A stretch of DNA of 24,886 nucleotides from Chitinispirillaceae bacterium (GTDB taxonomy: Bacteria > Fibrobacterota > Chitinivibrionia > Chitinivibrionales > Chitinispirillaceae). This document shows, in pieces, positions 1 to 7,062 of this stretch. Under the pieces are notes generated by a model that did not search any database, had not been told where the DNA came from, and saw nothing but the letters and a program-made list of their open reading frames with translations. The position numbers were made by a program, and so were the translations under genes. Position 1 is the stretch's first letter. Each line of letters opens with the position of its first letter. The stretch lies in assembly GCA_016926315.1 (NCBI GenBank), contig JAFGOU010000007.1, positions 1-24,886 on the forward strand. Direction: 5' to 3'.

Positions 1-471
1 ACCGATCCGCGCCATGAGTGCAGCTGTAAACCCGAACAGATACAAAAATACATGTCGAGGATTTCGGGTCCGCTCCTCGACCGCATCGACATCCATGTCG
101 AAGTGCCGGCCCTTTCCTACGAGGAACTGGCGGGAAAACCGGCCGGGCCTGATTCCGCAACCATGCGTGCGCAGGTCTCCTGCTGCCGCGCCATACAGAA
201 TGAACGGTTCAGGCAGGAACCGAAGATTTTCTGTAACGCGCACATGGAGTCGGCGCACCTGCGTACCTTCTGCGTCATTGACGAGCCATCCATGAACCTT
301 CTGAAAACCGCCATCGACAAGCTCGGCCTCAGCGCACGGGCGTATGACCGGATACACAAGGTGGCACGAACCATCGCGGATCTTGAGGGAAAGCAGAAAA
401 TTGAATCCTCTCATATCGCCGAAGCGATACAATACAGAAGTCTGGATAGAAAGTTGTGGATGGGAGGGTGA
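1..471 (+). CDS. comM: ComM/YifB-family Mg-chelatase-like AAA+ ATPase, C-terminal part (partial)
   Basis: This is the C-terminal ~156 residues of a YifB/ComM-type Mg-chelatase-like ATPase; the reading frame is open at base 1, so the start lies outside the window. The sequence shows the family hallmarks CSC near the left edge, then RISGPLLDRIDIHVEVP, a CNAHM segment, and the C-terminal lid helices with LSARAYDRIHKVARTIADLE and EAIQYRSLDRKLW. These match the Mg_chelatase_C region, which forms the AAA+ lid. In known ComM proteins this hexameric helicase promotes branch migration during natural transformation and recombination; that role is inferred here from family alone. The Walker A and B motifs lie upstream and cannot be checked. 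The gene ends at a TGA at 469-471 and is followed by a repeat-bearing intergenic region. Confidence 0.93.
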   Translation, partial: TDPRHECSCKPEQIQKYMSRISGPLLDRIDIHVEVPALSYEELAGKPAGPDSATMRAQVSCCRAIQNERFRQEPKIFCNAHMESAHLRTFCVIDEPSMNLLKTAIDKLGLSARAYDRIHKVARTIADLEGKQKIESSHIAEAIQYRSLDRKLWMGG

Positions 472-474
472 GGG

Positions 475-502
475 GATTGTAGATTGCGGATTGTAGATTG
501 CG
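475..502. repeat. Two exact tandem copies of a 14-bp unit
   Basis: The unit GATTGTAGATTGCG occurs at 475-488 and again, without change, at 489-502, starting 3 bp after the comM stop codon. It runs directly into the first copy of a longer direct repeat. It is part of the repeat-rich intergenic stretch between comM and the ATPase gene and has no apparent coding content. Confidence 0.85.
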
Positions 503-635
503 GAATAAAAATCAACGGACCCAGATGAACCAACGATGGTAGCCGCGGTGCGTGAACCGCGTATCCAGAACACCGGTCGTAATTGCGGAGTGCGGAATAA
601 AAGATCAACGGACCCCGATGAACCACCGATCGTAG
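499..635. repeat. Pair of imperfect ~44-bp direct repeats in the comM-ATPase intergenic region
   Basis: Copy 1 spans 499-542 and copy 2 spans 591-635. They differ at three positions plus one inserted G in copy 2, so 41 of 44 bases agree. Both contain GCGGAATAAAA followed by ATCAACGGACC and GATGAACCA. Copy 1 is followed by a 6-bp hairpin, CGCGGT at 544-549 with ACCGCG at 556-561. The 11-mer GCGGAATAAAA recurs a third time in inverted orientation at 747-757. The layout suggests a dispersed intergenic repeat family rather than a gene; the open frame crossing it on the minus strand merely translates the repeat twice. The rest of the 472-981 gap holds the promoter and operator region described separately. 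Confidence 0.75.
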
Positions 636-838
636 GCGCGCATCGTGAGCGGCGGCACCATCGCCCCGGCCGGACATGGTAATCTTTAAGGTCTTTGTCA
701 GACGGCGAACAGGAAGACAACTCTTGTTCAGCTTTAAAAATCATGGTTTTATTCCGCATAATCATGGTCAGGCGGCGCCACTGGTCAGTCCCCTTACATA
801 ACAACTGTTGATTTGGGGACTGCAATAAGATATATTCA

Positions 839-884
839 AATAGTCCCCAAATATATTTTCAGGTTTTTTGGGGACTATTATAGT
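839..884 (+). promoter_or_regulatory. Candidate promoter with 13-bp inverted repeat upstream of the DUF234-like ATPase
   Basis: A -35-like TTTTCA at 856-861 and a -10-like TATAGT at 879-884 are separated by exactly 17 bp. A perfect 13-bp inverted repeat, AATAGTCCCCAAA at 839-851 and TTTGGGGACTATT at 867-879, overlaps it: its right arm fills most of the spacer. The heptamer AGTCCCC also occurs at 787-793 and its complement at 815-821, where CAGTCCCC (786-793) and GGGGACTG (815-822) form a second inverted repeat. Transcription would start near 891, leaving a leader of about 90 nt. The dyad may be an operator. Promoter function is inferred from sequence only. Confidence 0.45.
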
Positions 885-981
885 AGGGCGGAACAAGAGC
901 CATTAGCTCGTAAAACATTCTCTTCCCGTGTAGATTTCCTCGCACAGGCTTAAAACAAGCCTTGCCCAAGGAGGCAACATT

Positions 982-2418
982 ATGTTTGTCGGTCGCGAAA
1001 ATGAAATGAAGCAGCTTAAAGATCTATTCACCAAGCAAGGATCATCACTGGTTGTCTGCCGGGGAAGACGTCGTATCGGCAAAAGTACGCTTATTGAACT
1101 GTTCGGAAAATCAATAACCCGGTTTTTCCAATTTCAGGGATTGCCTCCTCGCCCCGGCATTGGCATGCGCGAACAGCTGGCATCATTCGGCGACCAACTG
1201 GCACGTCAAACCGGATTACCAAAGATTGCGCTTGAATCATGGCCCCAGGCCCACGCCCTCCTTGCAAACCAGATTGGTAGTGAAAAGACCGTTGTCTTGC
1301 TCGACGAAATTTCATGGCTTGCATGCTCTTCTCCGGATTTTTCAGGGTTTTTAAAAATAGCATGGGATACGGAATACAGCAAAAAGTCTCGTCTGGTCCT
1401 TGTATTGTGCGGATCGGTCAGCTCCTGGATCGAAAAAAACGTTCTCAACAACACCGGTTTTGTCGGCAGAGTATCATTGGTTCTTACTCTCAACGAATTG
1501 CCATTATCGGCATGCAACGGGTTCTGGCATTCAAAAGCCGACCGTATCTCCGGCCGGGAGAAATTAAAAGTTTTGTCAGTAACCGGCGGCGTTCCGCGCT
1601 ATCTCGAGGAAATCAGACCGTTACTTTCAGCGGAAGAGAATATCAGACGCCTGTGCTTTACCAAAGAAGGACTTCTCTTCAACGAGTTCGGGCAGATTTT
1701 TCATGATGTTTTTTCCAACCGATCAACAACGTACCGCAAAATCATCACTGCGCTTGCCGATGGGAGCAGACAACAAAATGAAATCAGCTCCTCGATTGAC
1801 TGGGAACGGGGAGGTCATTTAACGGAGTATCTGAGAGACCTTGAACTATCAGGTTTTATTTCCAGCGACACCGTTTATGGAATAAAAAACGGCAGGGCAA
1901 CACGGCTGACGAAATATCGGCTATCCGACAATTACCTCCGTTTTTATTTGAAATGCATTGCACCGCACGCCGACGCTGTTAAAAAGGGCATTTTCAGCAC
2001 GAGGTCACTCGAAGATATACTACCCTGGGAGACGATCTGCGGTTTTCAATTCGAAAACATCGTGTTAAATAACCTCCCTCTTCTTTTGCCGCTCCTCGAC
2101 ATCCATCCCTCGGTTATCAAGGCCGCAGCCCCCTATTTCCAGCGAAAAACCTCCCACCAAAAAGCTTGCCAGATCGATCTGCTCATTCATACACGGCACA
2201 GCATTTATATCTGCGAAATTAAAGGCGGCCAGGTGATCTCAGCAGGAATAATCGCTGAGATGCAGGAAAAAACAGCAAGGTTGAAGATTCCCCGCAGCAT
2301 ATCGGTAAGGCAGGTGCTCATCCATGCGGGAGAGGTCGAACCAACGGTTGAGCGGCAGGGATATTTTGATTATATAGTACCATTTGAAAACCTGTTAACT
2401 GCCAAAGAGACCCTCTGA
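982..2418 (+). CDS. Archaeal-type AAA ATPase with DUF234-like C-terminal nuclease-fold domain
   Basis: This 478-aa protein belongs to the archaeal-type ATPase family (ATPase_2 plus DUF234-like, COG1672). The N-terminal NTPase has Walker A GRRRIGKS at residues 28-35, Walker B VVLLDEIS with D108/E109, and a sensor-like LCGSVSSWI around 142-150. A winged-helix-like segment lies at about 250-320. The C-terminal part carries E357, D399 and E412-x-K414 (QIDLLIH then ICEIKGG), the pattern of a PD-(D/E)XK-type nuclease fold. The family's cellular role is poorly defined. The start is fixed by AAGGAGG at 968-974, seven bases before the ATG. A small hairpin (946-951 with 957-962) sits just upstream of that site. 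The gene looks A+T-richer than its neighbours, stands alone between repeat-bearing DNA and an unrelated gene, and may be horizontally acquired. Confidence 0.88.
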   Translation: MFVGRENEMKQLKDLFTKQGSSLVVCRGRRRIGKSTLIELFGKSITRFFQFQGLPPRPGIGMREQLASFGDQLARQTGLPKIALESWPQAHALLANQIGSEKTVVLLDEISWLACSSPDFSGFLKIAWDTEYSKKSRLVLVLCGSVSSWIEKNVLNNTGFVGRVSLVLTLNELPLSACNGFWHSKADRISGREKLKVLSVTGGVPRYLEEIRPLLSAEENIRRLCFTKEGLLFNEFGQIFHDVFSNRSTTYRKIITALADGSRQQNEISSSIDWERGGHLTEYLRDLELSGFISSDTVYGIKNGRATRLTKYRLSDNYLRFYLKCIAPHADAVKKGIFSTRSLEDILPWETICGFQFENIVLNNLPLLLPLLDIHPSVIKAAAPYFQRKTSHQKACQIDLLIHTRHSIYICEIKGGQVISAGIIAEMQEKTARLKIPRSISVRQVLIHAGEVEPTVERQGYFDYIVPFENLLTAKETL

Positions 2419-2512
2419 TTGTACCCTTTATGACCAGCCGCCACGAATTCAGTGATATTCGCCCAACGGCCCTGAATACTAGTATATTTCCTGTTTAACA
2501 AGGAGACCTCCC

Positions 2513-2866
2513 ATGGGCCAGCTGTCGGACCTGATTCTTTCCCATCCCGAGCTTGAGGGCGTAAAAGACGCCCTTCTGGCCATCGAAAAAAAGTACGCCG
2601 CGCTGGAGGAGGAGAACAAAAAGCTCCGCGCCGAAGGGTCGGCGTCCGGCGGCGGAGAGCGGACAAACGAATTTACCGGAGCGTCAGGGGTGTTGTGGAA
2701 AAGCAAACCCTCCGGCGGCCATGAGTCTGCGCCCTATTGTCCCACCTGCAGATCAATGCTTGCCGATTACAGCGGTTCGCTGCTTTGCATGAAGTGCAAC
2801 TGGCAGGCGCCGATCAAAACGTTCGAGGTGCCGAAGGTGTTTCACGACCTGTTCGGAGAAGAATAG
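2513..2866 (+). CDS. Small protein with N-terminal coiled coil and C-terminal four-cysteine zinc ribbon
   Basis: This is a 117-aa protein that I cannot assign to a named family. Residues about 20-42 (AIEKKYAALEEENKKLRAE) form a charged coiled-coil heptad stretch. A Gly/Ser-rich linker follows, then a zinc-ribbon with CPTC at residues 76-79 and CMKC at 92-95, ending in an aromatic-rich tail. There is no signal peptide, so it is probably cytoplasmic. AAGGAGA at 2500-2506 gives good Shine-Dalgarno spacing to the ATG. It follows the ATPase gene after 94 bp and converges with the Spy-like gene. A perfect 6-bp GC hairpin lies just after the stop (2874-2879 with 2884-2889) but has no T-tract. It could be an adaptor binding nucleic acid or protein through the ribbon, but that is speculation. 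Confidence 0.75.
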   Translation: MGQLSDLILSHPELEGVKDALLAIEKKYAALEEENKKLRAEGSASGGGERTNEFTGASGVLWKSKPSGGHESAPYCPTCRSMLADYSGSLLCMKCNWQAPIKTFEVPKVFHDLFGEE

Positions 2867-2918
2867 AAACGGCGCGCGTTGGCACGCGCACCGTCAGGAA
2901 GCGGAAATCTGCGATCAT

Positions 2919-3380
2919 CTATCGTCCGGTCCGGGCACCCTTGTGGTGCGGGTTCCAGCCCTTCTTTCCCTCTTTGCCCTTCCAGTCCCTGTCCACGAGC
3001 TTTGAAAACTGCTCCGGCGTCAGCAGGGCCTTTACCTGAAGAAGATGCTCGTTACGCTTGATCGCCATCTGCTTGTGCAGGTCGCCGAGTTCAACGGCAT
3101 AGCCATCGAGCGCCGGTTTTGAAGGGGCCGGTTTGACCAGCTCGGCTTTGACCTTGTCCCTCACCCCTTTCATTTTATCCCGAAAGGGTTTCATCTCCTG
3201 CAGGTGCTGCTGATGCAGCTCCTTGAGCTTCGTCTTCTGGTCACCGGTCAGCTTAAGATCGGCCATCATTTTTTCATGGCCCTTGCCCATTCTGGAATCA
3301 TCGGGCAGTGCCGAAACGGCAAGGGGCGACAGGACAAGCGATCCTGCGAGCACGCCGAGCATCACCATACGGTTCTTCAT
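2919..3380 (-). CDS. Spy/CpxP-like periplasmic LTxxQ protein
   Basis: This is a 153-aa exported protein. A signal peptide covers residues 1-24 (hydrophobic core VMLGVLAGSLVLSPLAVSA). The mature part is highly charged and helical, with two LTxxQ motifs: LTGDQ at 44-48 and LTPEQ at 120-124. These are the signature of the Spy/CpxP and metal-resistance (CnrX/ZraP-like) fold, which acts in the periplasm as an ATP-independent chaperone or metal sensor. The tail ends in a basic, His-containing segment (NPHHKGARTGR). AAAGGAGG (complement of 3386-3393) supports the start. It is the third gene of a sigma factor, putative anti-sigma, Spy-like unit, 33 bp after the second. The context suggests an envelope-stress or metal-sensing module. 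Which signal it senses cannot be read from sequence. Confidence 0.85.
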   Translation of the reverse strand: MKNRMVMLGVLAGSLVLSPLAVSALPDDSRMGKGHEKMMADLKLTGDQKTKLKELHQQHLQEMKPFRDKMKGVRDKVKAELVKPAPSKPALDGYAVELGDLHKQMAIKRNEHLLQVKALLTPEQFSKLVDRDWKGKEGKKGWNPHHKGARTGR

Positions 3381-3413
3381 ACGATCCTCCTTTGAAAAAA
3401 GTTTTTTTTACGA

Positions 3414-3719
3414 TCACCGTTCTTCGTTATAATACACCGCGTATACCTGGAGCTCCTGGTCGAGGTCATTACCGTTGAGATAATCATGGACGTTCTGCAG
3501 CTCGCTGGCAACTTCCTGCGGCACCATACGATCATGAGCCGCCCTGTTCAGAAAAAACGCGCCGCTTCCGAGCGCGACAATGAGCGTCGCGGCAATCGCG
3601 ATGATGGCCTGTTCAAGACGCCTGGCGCGACCGATGCCGCGTTCGATGGAGCCATACAGACCGTCGGGCAGCGGCGGCACCCTGCCGAGTTCCTCGAAAA
3701 AGGTCTTTTCATCTCTCAT
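3414..3719 (-). CDS. Putative single-pass anti-sigma factor
   Basis: This is a 101-aa protein with a cytoplasmic N-terminal part of about 36 residues, one transmembrane helix at about 38-57 (AIIAIAATLIVALGSGAFFL), and a short acidic periplasmic tail. It overlaps the end of the ECF sigma factor gene by 4 bp (ATGA), which implies translational coupling. I infer an anti-sigma role from position, topology and size. It lacks the HxxxCxxC zinc motif of ZAS-type anti-sigma factors and is instead comparable to short one-helix inhibitors such as CnrY. No family signature is recognisable, so this is a contextual call. The Spy-like gene follows 33 bp downstream. Confidence 0.7.
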   Translation of the reverse strand: MRDEKTFFEELGRVPPLPDGLYGSIERGIGRARRLEQAIIAIAATLIVALGSGAFFLNRAAHDRMVPQEVASELQNVHDYLNGNDLDQELQVYAVYYNEER

Positions 3720-4270
3720 ACTGCCATCTCCTTCTCCGGTTCCGTACCGATGTTCCGGGAAACGATCTTTTCCTTCAACCTGAACATCCTGATTCGCAGC
3801 GATTCGGACGTCTTGCCGGTTATGGCCGCGATTTCATCGAAACTCAGGTTGTCGATTTCGCGTGCGACAAGCAGAAACCGGTCTTCAGACTCAAGCGCTG
3901 CAAGCACTTTATCCACCAGCTCCTTTACCTCATACCCGTCGGCGCGAAACCCGCCGCCATGGATCTCGTCGTCATAACCGGTCAGGTCTTTTTTCATACG
4001 CGCTCTTTTCGCGAGCAGGCTTTGAGAGGCGTTAAAAGCGATCCGGTAGATCCAGGTGGAAAGGGCCGACCCTCCGGAGAACTTCCGGATTGACCGATGG
4101 ATGTTGATAAAGGTCTGCTGCACGATCTCTCCTCCAAGGTTCCGGTCGCTGCCCGCCGTGCGGTAGGCGACTCTCCAGACAAACGGCGCATAGTGGTCGT
4201 AGATCCGGCGAAAAGCCTTATGATCGCCTTTTTTCGCCATTTCTACGGTAATCCGGTCGATATCATCCAT
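3716..4270 (-). CDS. ECF-type RNA polymerase sigma factor (sigma-70 family)
   Basis: This is a 184-aa sigma factor containing only regions 2 and 4. Region 2 spans about residues 10-85 (AFRRIYDHYAPFVWRVAYR, then QQTFINIHRSI and STWIYRIAFNAS), covering core binding and -10 recognition. Region 4 spans about 115-170, with the helix-turn-helix in LSFDEIAAITGKTSESLRIRMFRLKEKI reading the -35 element. Length and layout fit the extracytoplasmic-function group. It is the first gene of a three-gene unit and overlaps the next gene by 4 bp. A TGTAAC (complement of 4323-4328) with TCTAAC (complement of 4298-4303) 19 bp further on lies upstream and could be an ECF-type autoregulated promoter, but this is weak. 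It is divergent from rpiB across 147 bp. Confidence 0.9.
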   Translation of the reverse strand: MDDIDRITVEMAKKGDHKAFRRIYDHYAPFVWRVAYRTAGSDRNLGGEIVQQTFINIHRSIRKFSGGSALSTWIYRIAFNASQSLLAKRARMKKDLTGYDDEIHGGGFRADGYEVKELVDKVLAALESEDRFLLVAREIDNLSFDEIAAITGKTSESLRIRMFRLKEKIVSRNIGTEPEKEMAV

Positions 4271-4417
4271 TCGCCACTACCTCTCGGGTTTCTGCAGGTT
4301 AGAGTGCCGGCAGGGGAAAAATGTTACATGCCGCTAGGGCCCGACGGTACAATTACTGTACAAAGCGCAGCAGAATCATTTATTTTCCTTATTTAAAACA
4401 AACCGGGAAGGGAACCC

Positions 4418-4864
4418 ATGGCCAACAACATCATCGTGATAGGGAGCGACCATGCCGGGTGGGAGCTCAAAGAGGCGATCAAGGAGCAACTCAAAGGCAA
4501 AGGCTTTTCCGTTGAGGACGTAAGCGAACCGGCCTATAATTCTGACGACGACTACCCTGTGTTCGCCGCCCGCGTCGCCCGCCTGGTCGCCGAGGGAAAA
4601 TTCCAGTCCGGCATCACGGTCTGCGGCACCGGCATCGGCGCATCAATTGCCGCGAACAGGATACGGGGGGCCCGGGCCGCCCTCTGTTTTACCCCGGAAA
4701 TGGGACGCATGGCAAAACGGCATAATAACGCCAACGTACTGGTACTTGGTGGCAGGATCACGCAGCCCGCCGAAGCATTCATGATTATTGACGCGTGGAT
4801 GACTACCCATTTCGAGGGCGGACGACACCAGCGACGCGTTGACCTGCTTGACACGGTGGAGTGA
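4418..4864 (+). CDS. rpiB: Ribose-5-phosphate isomerase B
   Basis: This 148-aa enzyme of the RpiB/LacAB family interconverts ribose 5-phosphate and ribulose 5-phosphate in the pentose phosphate pathway. Visible landmarks are GSDHAG at 9-14, the catalytic cysteine C69 in VCGTGIGAS, the R-G-A-R-A-A-L-C stretch at 83-90, His102 in KRHNNANVLVLGGR, and the C-terminal HFEGGRHQRRV phosphate-binding basic motif. The length is typical and all key residues are present. A GGGAAGGG stretch precedes the ATG. The dCMP deaminase start lies 3 bp beyond the stop codon, so the two genes are very likely co-transcribed and linked by pentose and nucleotide metabolism. Confidence 0.96.
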   Translation: MANNIIVIGSDHAGWELKEAIKEQLKGKGFSVEDVSEPAYNSDDDYPVFAARVARLVAEGKFQSGITVCGTGIGASIAANRIRGARAALCFTPEMGRMAKRHNNANVLVLGGRITQPAEAFMIIDAWMTTHFEGGRHQRRVDLLDTVE

Positions 4865-4867
4865 TGC

Positions 4868-5341
4868 GTGGCGCAGAAAAAAACATCCCCCGGAAATAAA
4901 AAACGCTCCCAAGACCGGATTTCATGGGACGCGTACTTCATGAACATCGCGATCCAGGCCGCCACGCGCTCCACCTGCGACCGCAAGCACGTAGGCGCGG
5001 TGATCGTGCGCGATAAAACGATCCTTTCCACCGGATACAACGGCTCGATAAGGGGCCTGCCCCATTGCGATGACATCGGTCACATGATGGAAAACGGCCA
5101 CTGCGTTGCCACGGTCCATGCCGAGGCCAACGCCATTATCCAGGCGGCAAAACACGGCACCATGATCAACGGGGCCGACATTTACGTCACCGCCTCTCCC
5201 TGCTGGAACTGCTTCAAACTGATCGCCAACAGCGGCATCAGGAGGATTTTTTTTCACGAGTTTTACCGTGACGAGCGGATCGTCAAAATCGCGCGGCAGG
5301 CGGGAATCGAGCTCAAACAGGTTACCCCCGCCAAAACATAG
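4868..5341 (+). CDS. dCMP deaminase family protein (ComEB-like)
   Basis: This is a 157-aa zinc-dependent deaminase of the dCMP/ComEB type. It has the catalytic HAE at residues 84-86 (VHAEANAI) and the zinc-binding PCWNC at 111-115. It also has an extra Cys/His-rich insert (HCDDIGHMMENGHC, about 66-79) that in dCMP deaminases takes part in allosteric or structural metal binding. The expected reaction is dCMP to dUMP, feeding dTMP synthesis; ComEB naming reflects homology rather than a proven competence role. The start is a GTG at 4868, 3 bp after the rpiB stop, with a GGTGGAG ribosome site inside the end of rpiB. It converges with hisA over only 19 bp, and no terminator is visible there. Confidence 0.92.
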   Translation: MAQKKTSPGNKKRSQDRISWDAYFMNIAIQAATRSTCDRKHVGAVIVRDKTILSTGYNGSIRGLPHCDDIGHMMENGHCVATVHAEANAIIQAAKHGTMINGADIYVTASPCWNCFKLIANSGIRRIFFHEFYRDERIVKIARQAGIELKQVTPAKT

Positions 5342-5360
5342 CGGCCACGACCTCCATACG

Positions 5361-6140
5361 TCAAGACGGGAATATGCGTGGATTCCGCTTCCGGTGCCAT
5401 GCCACCACCTCTTCTAATTTCAGCGCCCCTCCAAAAACATTCAGCGCGCTGCCGATGGTCGCATCGACCCGTCCCTTTCCGCGTCTCCAGACCGCTTCCA
5501 GATCCTCAATCGACCTGATACCGCCGGCATAGGTGGTGACGATCGGCGAGGCTTCGGCAAGAAACGCCACCAGGTCGCCGTCGATCCCCTGGCGCTTGCC
5601 TTCAACATCAACGGCATGCACCAGGAACTCGTCACACCTGCCGGCAAGCCGTTCAAGGAGTTCCCTGGAGAGCGCGACGCCGCTCATGGTCTGCCAGCGG
5701 TTGGTAGCAATGACGTATTTGCCGTCGAAGCGACGGCAGCTTACGTCCAGCACAAGTCGTTTTTTCCCCACCATTTTCTCCATTGCTTCCAGCCCGTCCC
5801 ATCGTACTTCGCCTTCCGAAAAAACATACGACGTGACGATCACGTGAGATGCCCCCTGGTCAAGGAATGCCGCCGCGCTGTCCGGCCGGATACCTCCGCC
5901 GACCTGCAGGCCCCCCGGAAACTCCCTGAGCGCAGCGACCGCCGCATCCTCGTTGCCTGGACCCAGCATGATGACATGGCCTCCTGACAAGCCCTCCTCA
6001 CGGTATAGCCGCGCATAATAGGCCGGCGGCCGGTCGCTTTCAAAATTGGTGACCGGACGGTCCCGCCTATCGTTCAGGGTGCTGCCCACGATCTGCTTCA
6101 CCTTTCCCTGGTGCAGATCGATACAGGGACGGAATAGCAT
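5361..6140 (-). CDS. hisA: Eukaryote-type phosphoribosylformimino-5-aminoimidazole carboxamide ribotide isomerase (HisA/HIS6-like)
   Basis: This 259-aa (beta-alpha)8-barrel enzyme carries out the Amadori isomerisation of ProFAR to PRFAR in histidine synthesis. The sequence matches the fungal/plant HIS6 subtype rather than classic bacterial HisA. Features are CIDLHQGKVKQIVGSTLND at the N-terminus, a TNFESDRPPAYYARLY segment, GHVIMLGPGNEDAA, LQVGGGIR at 78-85, NRWQT, and EFLVHAVDVEGKRQGID at about 171-188. The two catalytic aspartates are expected at D8 and D132, and both are present. AGGAGGAGA (complement of 6149-6157) supports the start. No other his gene is in the window, so it is unlinked. 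It is divergent from the MORN lipoprotein gene. Confidence 0.92.
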   Translation of the reverse strand: MLFRPCIDLHQGKVKQIVGSTLNDRRDRPVTNFESDRPPAYYARLYREEGLSGGHVIMLGPGNEDAAVAALREFPGGLQVGGGIRPDSAAAFLDQGASHVIVTSYVFSEGEVRWDGLEAMEKMVGKKRLVLDVSCRRFDGKYVIATNRWQTMSGVALSRELLERLAGRCDEFLVHAVDVEGKRQGIDGDLVAFLAEASPIVTTYAGGIRSIEDLEAVWRRGKGRVDATIGSALNVFGGALKLEEVVAWHRKRNPRIFPS

Positions 6141-6297
6141 GCTGCGAATCTCCTCCTGGTAACGAAGGCTGAATAATCCCTATAAATATACGTCCCGAAG
6201 AACCCCGCGGGAAGGGAGCCGTTCTGGAAGGCATTGACCGGCAGGGCATTCATAACACATATTTCCCTTTAACCCGTCATTACTGAAAGGAGTCCCT

Positions 6298-7041
6298 ATG
6301 CGTCTTCAACCCGTGATTGCCCTCGGTGTCGCCGTGCTGTTCCTTTCCGGGTGCAAAGACCCGCAACCCCAGGAGCTGGTTGAGCAGACCCACCCGAACG
6401 GCGCAAAGAAAAAAGTAAGCTTTTTTCAGGGAAAACGCAGCAACATTATCAGCACCTTCTACTACTTTGAAGACGGTAAAATGCAGTCGGAGCAGTACTT
6501 TAAAAAAGGGCAGGCTGACAGCATTCAGGCCATTTACCTTCCCAGCGGGGCTAAGTACAAGGAATCCTGGTATTCGCTTGGAAAGAAACACGGTGCGGAA
6601 AAAGCCTGGCATGAAAACGGGAAGCTTTCGAGCGAAACCAACTATGTAAACGACCTTCCGACAGGCAAAGCGGTCACCTACTGGAGCGATGGTTCTCTGG
6701 CGTCGGAGGCGACCTATGTCGACGGTAAAAAGCAGGGAGAGGAGATCGTGTATTTCAAGGACGGAACGAAACAAAGCTTGAAAACCTGGGCTGCCGGAGA
6801 GGCGTCAGGACCGGAAAAAGAGTGGTATCCCGGCGGTACGTTGAAACTGGAAAAAACCTGGGCCAACAACGCCCTTAACGGGATGTATGCAAAATACCTC
6901 CCCAACGGTAAAAAAGAGGAAGAGGGCGGCTACAAGGATGGCCAGTATCAGGGCGACCGGTTCATGTATAATGAAAAAGGCAGGAAAATTTCCTGGGCAA
7001 AGTACGAAAACGGCCAGATCGTTGACGGGCAGTCGTACTGA
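6298..7041 (+). CDS. MORN-repeat lipoprotein (YwqK-like)
   Basis: This is a 247-aa predicted lipoprotein. The N-terminus MRLQPVIALGVAVLFLSGC has a lipobox LSGC with the lipidated cysteine at residue 19. The mature part is a run of about eight degenerate MORN-type repeats of ~23 residues, each with a [YW]-x-x-[DN]-G-[KT] pattern: HPNGAKKK, YFEDGKMQSEQYFKKG, YLPSGAKYKESWY, WHENGKLSSETNYV, YWSDGSLASEATYVDGK, YFKDGTKQSLKTW, YPGGTLKLEKTW and YLPNGKKEEEGGYKDG. Such proteins are often labelled YwqK-family antitoxins, but with a lipoprotein signal and no toxin nearby an envelope structural or signalling role is more likely. AAGGAG at 6287-6292 fits the ATG. The gene is divergent from hisA and followed by a probable terminator. 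Confidence 0.85.
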   Translation: MRLQPVIALGVAVLFLSGCKDPQPQELVEQTHPNGAKKKVSFFQGKRSNIISTFYYFEDGKMQSEQYFKKGQADSIQAIYLPSGAKYKESWYSLGKKHGAEKAWHENGKLSSETNYVNDLPTGKAVTYWSDGSLASEATYVDGKKQGEEIVYFKDGTKQSLKTWAAGEASGPEKEWYPGGTLKLEKTWANNALNGMYAKYLPNGKKEEEGGYKDGQYQGDRFMYNEKGRKISWAKYENGQIVDGQSY

Positions 7042-7062
7042 ATCAGGCGCGAAATCTGTCGC

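Noticed and set aside
411..677. Minus-strand frame in the comM-ATPase gap
   Set aside because: It only translates the direct repeat twice and overlaps the end of comM; no ribosome site.
2874..2889. GC hairpin GCGCGT/ACGCGC after the zinc-ribbon gene as an intrinsic terminator
   Set aside because: The stem is perfect but no T-tract follows on either strand.
4345..4360. GTAC-N7-GTAC dyad upstream of rpiB as an operator
   Set aside because: Four-base arms are too short to stand out by chance, and no good promoter aligns with them.
6298..7041. MORN lipoprotein as the antitoxin of a toxin-antitoxin pair
   Set aside because: Despite the family label, it has a lipoprotein signal and no toxin gene next to it.
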